NCBI GenBank assembly: GCA_021791455.1
Contig: JAJYWM010000168.1
Span: 1 to 11,094 of the forward strand
Origin: a bacterium
Lineage (GTDB): Bacteria > Chloroflexota > Dormibacteria > UBA8260 > Bog-877
Length of the DNA: 11,094 nucleotides
Direction of reading: 5' to 3'
The notes under the pieces are model-generated. The model had not been told where the DNA came from. It made no database searches and saw only the letters and a program-made list of their open reading frames with translations. Positions 6,298-11,094 of the stretch are shown here, piece after piece. The translations under genes and the position numbers were made by a program. Every line of letters starts with the position of its first letter. The first letter of the stretch is position 1.

Positions 6298-7054
6298 ACT
6301 GCGTCCCGCCGACCGCGCCGGGGAGCGGCCGAGGCTCAATCCGGGACTCCTTGGCCTCCCCGTCCGGGCCCCGCTCGACGTGATAGGCGGCAGCTCCATG
6401 CACCTCGCTCACCGCCTCGACCATCTTGGTACCCCGATACAGGAGTCCGACACCGTTGTCGGTGGCATAGCCGGCGGGCAACACCTCATCTGCGATCAGC
6501 CGCTGATACAGGGGCCGCCGCTGAGCCTCCGCATCGTAATGGACGCAGTTGGAGAAGGGCAGGAAGCCCAGGCCATTGGTCAGCGGCCGCAGATCGGGGC
6601 CGAATGAGTCCGTGGTTCCCCCGACATGCCAGCAGACCGAACCGGCGGAGACACCGGCCAGGACGACCCCGGACTCCCAGCACTCCCTGAGGATCGTATC
6701 CAAGCCGTGCAGTCGCCACAGGGCCAGCAGGTTGGCGGTGCTGCCCCCGCCCACCCAGATCAGGTCCTGAGCACGCAGATGTTGGGCCACCTCGACGATG
6801 TTGGGCATGGGAAAGAGCTTGAGGAATGAGACCCTCACGTCACGCTCGTAGAAGGCGGCGTGCAGGGTCGCGCTCCACCAGGCCTGATCACCGCCGGCGG
6901 TTTCGATGAAGCAAACCTTGGGAGCGCCCTTGGGCTGGGAAAGCTCCAGAGCATGATCGAGCAGTGGCCCGGGTCTCACCAGCGTCCTTGGATCCGGGAG
7001 CAAGCCTCCGCTGGTCGCGAGTATGGTCGGTGAATCGGCGGGCACTGCCGGCAT
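6296..7054 (-). CDS. Peptidase S51 family (dipeptidase E-like) serine peptidase
   Basis: 252 residues, near the usual family length of 230-250. The fold is the class I glutamine-amidotransferase-like peptidase E / cyanophycinase family. The nucleophile elbow GVSAGS places Ser136. VGGGSTANLLALW (101-113) is the preceding conserved glycine turn. By spacing from Ser, His172 (NCVHYD) is the likely catalytic His and Asp149 the likely acidic residue. Peptidase E of Salmonella/E. coli cleaves Asp-X dipeptides; cyanophycinases cleave beta-Asp-Arg. The exact substrate here cannot be told. There is no signal peptide, so it is cytoplasmic. The start ATG 7054 places TILATSGG near the N-terminus, as in relatives; no Shine-Dalgarno sequence is visible, so leaderless or weak initiation is possible. 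It stands alone, divergent from the Sir2 gene. Confidence 0.87.
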   Translation of the reverse strand: MPAVPADSPTILATSGGLLPDPRTLVRPGPLLDHALELSQPKGAPKVCFIETAGGDQAWWSATLHAAFYERDVRVSFLKLFPMPNIVEVAQHLRAQDLIWVGGGSTANLLALWRLHGLDTILRECWESGVVLAGVSAGSVCWHVGGTTDSFGPDLRPLTNGLGFLPFSNCVHYDAEAQRRPLYQRLIADEVLPAGYATDNGVGLLYRGTKMVEAVSEVHGAAAYHVERGPDGEAKESRIEPRPLPGAVGGTQ

Positions 7055-7102
7055 GTTATCAGGGGCTTCGACCGGGGGCAGCTGCGGTAGGAGGAGGTGG
7101 AA

Positions 7103-7258
7103 TCAGCTGCCGGTGACGTTTCCTCTCCCCTCCAGATTGAACCCGATGTCGGCTCCGCGGTCGGCGCCTATACATGGGAGCGCTCGGCCGGGTACGGCGT
7201 CCCACCGGCCCTGGCCCGTCAGTGGTAGTCCACCGAGCACGAGCTCCCAATCTGGCAT
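7103..7258 (-). CDS. Possible 51-codon small protein of unknown function
   Basis: An ATG-started frame between the divergent peptidase and Sir2 genes, beginning MPDWELVLGGLPLTG and ending NLEGRGNVTGS. About 70 percent of third positions are G or C, compatible with coding in this genome but below a strong signal. No Shine-Dalgarno sequence is properly spaced and no family is recognised. It is in the same direction as the peptidase gene, 48 bases ahead of it. The frame stays open upstream across the Sir2 start region, which weakens the case. It may be chance. Confidence 0.25.
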   Translation of the reverse strand: MPDWELVLGGLPLTGQGRWDAVPGRALPCIGADRGADIGFNLEGRGNVTGS

Positions 7259-7261
7259 CCT

Positions 7262-8086
7262 TTGAGGAGCTTTAATGAATGGGCTCAGCTGTTGATCGAC
7301 CGTGCCGCGCTCACCCCCGAGCCTGGCCCGCTGGCGACGGGTGAAGATGTCATCCGTCTGGTCGCGCGAAGTGGTGCAATCTGTGCGCTGACCGGAGCCG
7401 GTATCTCCACCGACTCTGGAATCCCAGACTTCCGGGGCCCAAATGGGCTCTGGACCCAGGACCCCTTGGCCCAAACCAGGAGCTCCCTCAACCATTACAT
7501 CCACGACCAGGCTGCGCGGCGGGCCACCTGGAGGCAGCGCGCGCGGGCGGAGGAGCCGGAGCCACAGCCCAACTCGGGACATCTGGCACTGGTTGACCTG
7601 GAGCGGCAGGGACGGTTGCAGGCGCTCGTCACTCAGAACGTGGACGGCCTGCACCTGCGAGCGGGGACGTCACCCGAGCGGCTGGTGGAGCTGCACGGTT
7701 CGTTGCGCGAGTTTATCTGCCTCTCCTGCGGCCATGGCGGGCCCATGGCCGAGGTTCTGGAGCGTGTCCGCCAGGGGGACGACGATCCCGACTGCCCCGC
7801 CTGTGGGGGGCTGCTGAAGTCAGCGGCGATCTCCTTCGGACAGAAGGTCCCGGTGGAGGCGATGCGCCGGGCCGAGAGTGCGGTGCGCGCCTGCGACCTG
7901 CTGCTCGTGGTGGGGACCAGGCTGGAGGTCTACCCCGCGGCTGAGCTGCCCCACCTGGCCCTCGCGGCGGACATTCCGATCGTGATCGTCAACGCCCAGC
8001 CCACGCGCTACGACCGTCACGCAAGGGCCGTCCTCCGCCAGCCCATATCGCAGGTTCTACCAGGCCTCCTGGCGCCCTCCGGCTGA
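7262..8086 (+). CDS. Sir2-family NAD-dependent protein deacylase (CobB-like)
   Basis: 274 residues from the TTG at 7262. It removes acyl groups from lysine using NAD+, releasing nicotinamide and O-acyl-ADP-ribose. The NAD-binding motif GAGISTDSGIPDFRG is at 45-59, TQNVDGLH at 124-131 and the catalytic His145 in ELHGS. A four-Cys zinc site is at C153/C156 (CLSC) and C178/C181 (CPAC). VVGTRLEVYPAAELP (217-230) is the C-terminal Rossmann element, with Arg where Ser is common in GTS. All catalytic residues are present. The start is uncertain: no ATG or GTG occurs in frame before the NAD motif, and the TTGs at 7262 and 7292 are the options. A GAGGAG at 7264-7269 sits before out-of-frame ATGs at 7275 and 7279. 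The gene converges on an HDAC-type deacetylase gene. The function is firm; the N-terminal 25 residues are not. Confidence 0.92.
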   Translation: MRSFNEWAQLLIDRAALTPEPGPLATGEDVIRLVARSGAICALTGAGISTDSGIPDFRGPNGLWTQDPLAQTRSSLNHYIHDQAARRATWRQRARAEEPEPQPNSGHLALVDLERQGRLQALVTQNVDGLHLRAGTSPERLVELHGSLREFICLSCGHGGPMAEVLERVRQGDDDPDCPACGGLLKSAAISFGQKVPVEAMRRAESAVRACDLLLVVGTRLEVYPAAELPHLALAADIPIVIVNAQPTRYDRHARAVLRQPISQVLPGLLAPSG

Positions 8087-8218
8087 GCCCTATCTTGACC
8101 GGCCCGCCGAGCTCGGGCGCCTGCAGGTGGTCACCGGAGCGGCGGCTGCGGGTGGTGCGGCGGGGCCAGTGCGGGCCACACAGCCCCATCTCAGGTCCTC
8201 GACTCCTCACACGGAGGC

Positions 8219-8234
8219 GCCGGCACGAGCCGGC
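8219..8234. repeat. Stem-loop between convergent deacylase genes
   Basis: GCCGGC (8219-8224) and GCCGGC (8229-8234) pair around ACGA. A second hairpin, AGCCA/TGGCT with loop CAGC, lies at 8251-8264. The two sit between the Sir2 stop (8086) and the HDAC stop (8279-8281) and could act in bidirectional termination, but neither has a T tract. The rest of the 192-base gap shows nothing recognisable. Confidence 0.3.
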
Positions 8235-8278
8235 AACCTCGTCCCGAGCGAGCCACAGCTGGCTGTCCCTCCGGCTGA

Positions 8279-9244
8279 CTAGTCCCTGGGGAGCCAGCTG
8301 GGAACGGGCTCCAGCCCCGCCAGCGTGAGCGTGACCGCGGTCGCGGCGACGGTCATCTGCTCGAGGTCGTAACCGCCCTCGAGGACCACCGCCACCCGGC
8401 TCGGGCCCGCGTCCGCCGCGACCTGACAGATGCGCTCAACCGCTGCCGCGTAGGCCCGCCAGTCCAGGGCGAGGTTGGCCAGGGGATCGGTCCCCAGGGC
8501 GTCGAAGCCGCAGCTGACCACCACCAGCTCCGGCTCATGGGCCGCCACCGCGGGCAGAATCACCTCCTCCATGGAACGCAGCCACTCCGAGTTCCCAGTG
8601 CCGGGGGCCAGCGGAACGTTGAGCGTCTTGTTGAAGCCCGCTCCCTCTCCCCTCTCCGAGGTCATCCCGCTACCCGGGTAGAGCGGCGACTGATGCAGTG
8701 ACGAGTAGAGCACGCTGCCGTCCAGCCAGAAGGCGTCCTGGGAGCCGTTGCCGTGGTGGACGTCGAGGTCCACGACGGCGGCCCGCTCCACGCCCAGGTC
8801 AGCCTGAGCATGGCGGACGGCGATCGCGACATTGTTGAAGAGGCAAAAGCCCATCGCCCGGTCGGGGGTCGCGTGATGGCCCGGGGGGCGCACCAGGGCG
8901 AATGCCGGCGTCGGGTGGGGAAGGCAGGCGACCTCGACCGCCTTCATGGCCGCGCCGACCGCGTCGAGCCCGATCTCGTACGACGAGGGGTTGCAGTAGG
9001 TGTCGGAGTCTATCCACCCCCCGCCCTGGAAGGCGAAGTCGCGGATGGAGCTCACGTGGGCCTCCGTGTGCACCAGGGTCAGGTCCTGCTCCTCGGCCGG
9101 CTCCCCGCTCAGCCACCATTGGTCGCGGATTCGAGGATCTCTTCTCAGGCCAGCGGTTATCGCCCTCAATCGGTCGGCTGACTCCGGGTGCCCCCAGCTG
9201 TCATGGCCGAGAAAGGTCGGGTCGTAGATCAGGGCCAGAGGCAT
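8279..9244 (-). CDS. Histone-deacetylase superfamily protein (AcuC/HDAC-like, zinc-dependent)
   Basis: 321 residues from ATG 9244. This arginase/deacetylase-fold family uses zinc to hydrolyse acetyl-lysine, or acetyl groups on polyamines and other small amides. Visible active-site blocks are RPPGHHA with the His pair (about 123-124), [11 protein letters not shown] (158-167) supplying zinc ligands Asp161 and His163, [10 protein letters not shown] with Asp248, and VLEGGYDL with Tyr292. All catalytic residues are present. An in-frame TTG at 9271, three bases after the upstream stop, is an alternative start. I prefer ATG 9244 because [15 protein letters not shown] aligns with the normal N-terminus; neither start has a good Shine-Dalgarno sequence. 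It follows the two YbjQ-type genes by 30 bases and is probably in their operon. Substrate (protein, polyamine or small molecule) is open. Confidence 0.9.
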   Translation of the reverse strand: MPLALIYDPTFLGHDSWGHPESADRLRAITAGLRRDPRIRDQWWLSGEPAEEQDLTLVHTEAHVSSIRDFAFQGGGWIDSDTYCNPSSYEIGLDAVGAAMKAVEVACLPHPTPAFALVRPPGHHATPDRAMGFCLFNNVAIAVRHAQADLGVERAAVVDLDVHHGNGSQDAFWLDGSVLYSSLHQSPLYPGSGMTSERGEGAGFNKTLNVPLAPGTGNSEWLRSMEEVILPAVAAHEPELVVVSCGFDALGTDPLANLALDWRAYAAAVERICQVAADAGPSRVAVVLEGGYDLEQMTVAATAVTLTLAGLEPVPSWLPRD

Positions 9245-9274
9245 AGAGGACGGTTCCGAGGTGCCGTCCAACTG

Positions 9275-10090
9275 CTACTGGTCCAGCGAGAGAACCATCT
9301 GGGGGGGAGCTATGCGGTGATCTTCCTTGGTGGGTCTGACGGCGGTCCCGACCGCGAAGAACTCGATCACGTGGCTGCCCCAGCCATGGTTGTTCTCCTT
9401 GATCTGGGCACCGACGATGCCCTCGGCGGAGACCTCCTCGGCCTCTGTCTGCATCCGCTCCATGGCCAGTTCCCGGGCGTCATAGAGCGCCTGAGTGAAG
9501 TTCGGCATCTCCTGGTTCTGGCCCATCTTGCGCATCCAGGCGCCCAGCCCCTGATGGGCGACGTGATACACGCAGGATCCCATGACCAGGGCCAGGGGGG
9601 CGTATCCGGCCTGCAACAGGGTCCAGAAATCCTGCCCCGAGAGGTCGGAGGTGAACGGCTTGCCCTTGGGCGTCTTCATGCTGCCCTGCTGGCTGCGCAC
9701 AGCCGTCCCCACGGCCATGAACTCGGCCAGCCCCTGGCCCCATTCGTACCTGTTGATGTCCAGCCTGACCCCGACGATGCCGTCGGCGCCCAGGACGTCG
9801 GCCTCCTCCTCCATCCGGCTCATGGCCAGCTCCCGGGCCTGGTACATGGCCTGACTCAAGACCTGCAGCTCCTGGTTCTGCCCGTAGTTGGCTATCTGCA
9901 GGCCGATGTGGTAGATGGAGCTGCCCACCACCAGGCCGACCGGTTCGAAGCCGGCCTCCTTGACCAGAAGGAACTCCGAGATCGAGAGGTCGCTGGTGAA
10001 GAGCTTTCGGTGCCCCTCGGTGCCCCGCATCTCGCGGAGCCGGTTCATGGCGTCCTGGGGAATCTCAGGCAGCCCCGGTTGGTCGGGCAT
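9275..10090 (-). CDS. Tandem two-domain YbjQ/UPF0145 family protein, paralogue B
   Basis: 271 residues made of two YbjQ (UPF0145, putative heavy-metal-binding) domains at about 31-132 and 146-252. Each domain has the order FTSDLS, an AG(F/Y)xP hydrophobic strand, (V/M)GS.(I/V)YH, a helix with ARELAM and M..EA, then GIVG, and ends EFxAVGTAVR. A single YbjQ protein is about 100 residues and forms a pentamer; no biochemical role is established, and the metal-binding label comes from structure. The last residues, MVLSLDQ, resemble the end of its neighbour (MVISLRT). There is no signal peptide or membrane segment. ATG 10090 is well supported by AAAGGAGG at 10105-10098, seven bases upstream, which overlaps the stop codon of the preceding gene. 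It is followed after 30 bases by the HDAC-like gene. Confidence 0.87.
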   Translation of the reverse strand: MPDQPGLPEIPQDAMNRLREMRGTEGHRKLFTSDLSISEFLLVKEAGFEPVGLVVGSSIYHIGLQIANYGQNQELQVLSQAMYQARELAMSRMEEEADVLGADGIVGVRLDINRYEWGQGLAEFMAVGTAVRSQQGSMKTPKGKPFTSDLSGQDFWTLLQAGYAPLALVMGSCVYHVAHQGLGAWMRKMGQNQEMPNFTQALYDARELAMERMQTEAEEVSAEGIVGAQIKENNHGWGSHVIEFFAVGTAVRPTKEDHRIAPPQMVLSLDQ

Positions 10091-10097
10091 GCGCTAG

Positions 10098-10105
10098 CCT
10101 CCTTT
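10098..10105 (-). promoter_or_regulatory. Perfect Shine-Dalgarno sequence overlapping the upstream stop codon
   Basis: AAAGGAGG on the minus strand shares two bases with the TAA (10106-10104) of the upstream paralogue and lies seven bases before ATG 10090. This points to coupled translation of the two YbjQ-type genes. Confidence 0.85.
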
Positions 10106-11054
10106 ACGTTCTGAGTGAAATTACCATCTTGGGTTTCTCAAACTTCGGGGCGGCGGCGTGGGGGGAAACCGCGGTCCCGAGGATCACCCATTCGATGATC
10201 CTGCCCCCGACCGACTCCGAACCAGTGGGAAACTCCAGGACGTGTGACTCGATCTCGACCCCAACCACACCGCCGGCCCTCACGTCGGCGGCCTCCCGAG
10301 CCAGGCGCCGGCGGCTCATGTCCTGGGCCCGGGCCAGGGCCAGGGTGTAGCTCGCCACCTCCTGGTTGGTCCAGGCGGAGACGCCCATGCCACCCAGGCG
10401 GCCCATCCCCAGGCCACCGCCGAAGTAGGCAATGGCCTGATAGGCACTGGCTCCCATCACCAGACGCAATGGGCGGTGGCCTGCAGCGAGCAGCTTGGCC
10501 ATCTCCTGGCCACTCAGGGTGGACGTGAAGGGCGGGCCGGCGGGGGCGGCCCCGTCCTGCACGACAGCCGTGCCGATCACGGTGAACTCGGCCATGCCGG
10601 TGGCCCATTCCCAGCGGTTGATCTTGAGGCGGACGCCAACCACCCCCTCCGCTCCCAACCCCTCGGCCTCCAGGCTCAGGCGGTGGATCGCACGTTGCCG
10701 TGCCTCCATCAGTCCGGTCGTCAGCATGGAGTTCTCCTGGGGCTCGGAGCCTCCGTAGCCCATGCTGGAGAAGCCCCCGCCGACATTGCCCCAGCCGGTG
10801 GAGATCCAGCCCATCCGGTAGAGCGAACTTCCCAGCACCATCGCCACCGGGCGGTAGCCTATCGCCCTGAGAGCCGCCATCTCGTCAACCGAGAGATCGG
10901 AGGTGTAGGCGCCTCCCTCTGTCGTCTGGCGCTTGATCCGCTCCTGGGCCTCCAAGGGGATCCCCCCGGACTCGACCATCTGGCGGCTTTGCTCCAGGCG
11001 CTGCTGCTGCTCTGGGGTCAGCTGCCCGCCGCCTCCGCCGCGAAAAAAGCGCAC
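10104..11054 (-). CDS. Tandem two-domain YbjQ/UPF0145 family protein with glycine-rich insertions, paralogue A
   Basis: 316 residues from GTG 11054. A Gly-rich and Gln-rich N-terminus (FFRGGGGG, then a TPEQQQRLEQ helix) precedes two YbjQ-type domains at about 50-165 and 176-297. Domain 1 ends VGVRLKINRWEW..AEFTVIGTAVV. Domain 2 is more divergent, ending with an extended EFPTGSES insertion before EWVILGTAVS. Each domain has a Gly-rich loop where paralogue B has none (about 87-102 and 211-224). The N-terminal IPLEAQERIKR also matches IPQDAMNRLRE of paralogue B, so the similarity runs the full length. The start is a GTG just six bases after a possible upstream stop codon, with no clear Shine-Dalgarno sequence; Met26 is a less likely alternative. 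Cellular role unknown. It shares an operon with paralogue B and the HDAC-like gene. Confidence 0.85.
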   Translation of the reverse strand: MRFFRGGGGGQLTPEQQQRLEQSRQMVESGGIPLEAQERIKRQTTEGGAYTSDLSVDEMAALRAIGYRPVAMVLGSSLYRMGWISTGWGNVGGGFSSMGYGGSEPQENSMLTTGLMEARQRAIHRLSLEAEGLGAEGVVGVRLKINRWEWATGMAEFTVIGTAVVQDGAAPAGPPFTSTLSGQEMAKLLAAGHRPLRLVMGASAYQAIAYFGGGLGMGRLGGMGVSAWTNQEVASYTLALARAQDMSRRRLAREAADVRAGGVVGVEIESHVLEFPTGSESVGGRIIEWVILGTAVSPHAAAPKFEKPKMVISLRT

Positions 11055-11060
11055 TTTCGC

Positions 11061-11093
11061 TCAGCCTAGCAGACGTTCCAGGGCCTGACGGTC
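11061..11093 (-). CDS. Possible C-terminal end of an upstream gene (partial)
   Basis: The minus strand reads DRQALERLLG and a TGA stop (11063-11061), then six bases to the GTG of the YbjQ paralogue A gene. The spacing and amphipathic composition look like a real protein end in the same operon, but ten residues cannot be assigned to a family and may be chance. Confidence 0.3.
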   Translation of the reverse strand, partial: DRQALERLLG

Positions 11094-11094
11094 G

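Noticed and set aside
6059..6607. Plus-strand open frame of 182 codons covering the non-coding gap and the peptidase 3' end
   Set aside because: More than half is antisense to the well-supported S51 peptidase; the part in the gap has no ribosome site or motif, and the direct repeats there are out of phase with coding.
8194..8210. T-arm-like sequence GGTCCTCGACTCC suggesting a tRNA
   Set aside because: No matching acceptor, anticodon or D arm can be found around it on either strand, and the T-loop consensus GTTCGA is not met.
9188..10114. Long plus-strand open frame (308 codons) antisense to the YbjQ paralogue B gene
   Set aside because: It is an antisense shadow in GC-rich DNA: no motif or ribosome site, and the opposing frame encodes two clear YbjQ domains with a perfect Shine-Dalgarno sequence.

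Overview
The window is GC-rich throughout, uses several GTG/TTG starts and frequent translational coupling, and lacks mobile elements, tRNA, rRNA or CRISPR. The gene set (HpnD/HpnE squalene route, HpnA, HpnG, a CruF-like membrane protein, an OmpR-type regulator, Sir2 and HDAC-type deacetylases, duplicated YbjQ proteins) suggests a free-living, probably soil, high-GC bacterium of the Actinomycetota / Chloroflexota / Dormibacterota type. The phylum cannot be fixed from the sequence alone.

Left third (1-4998): a hopanoid/squalene locus built from two convergent operons. On the + strand, the C-terminal part of presqualene diphosphate synthase (hpnD) runs with a 4-bp GTGA overlap into the squalene-forming FAD oxidoreductase hpnE. 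On the - strand, a response regulator with an unusual receiver is followed by hpnA and then by a gene encoding a fusion: a CruF/DUF422 carotenoid-hydratase-like membrane domain joined to an HpnG-like nucleoside phosphorylase. The two operons meet tail to tail with one base between their stop codons. Together they cover squalene synthesis and part of C35 hopanoid side-chain maturation. The squalene-hopene cyclase and HpnH, if present, lie outside the window.

Middle (4999-8278): a short divergent promoter region leads right into a DUF2231-Rieske membrane iron-sulfur protein. A 350-base non-coding stretch follows (5946-6295), rich in stem-loops and carrying an imperfect direct repeat of about 32 bases. 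Next come a leftward S51 (PepE-like) peptidase and a rightward Sir2 deacylase whose start codon is unclear. A possible 51-codon ORF lies in the gap between them.

Right third (8279-11094): a leftward operon whose upstream end lies outside the window. It encodes two paralogous proteins, each with two YbjQ (UPF0145) domains, coupled through a Shine-Dalgarno sequence overlapping a stop codon, and then a zinc-dependent HDAC/AcuC-like deacetylase. This deacetylase gene converges on the Sir2 gene, so both mechanistic classes of lysine deacylase sit side by side.

The most noteworthy items are the CruF-HpnG fusion, the atypical response regulator that opens the hopanoid operon, the fourfold YbjQ array, and the structured repeat-bearing non-coding region.
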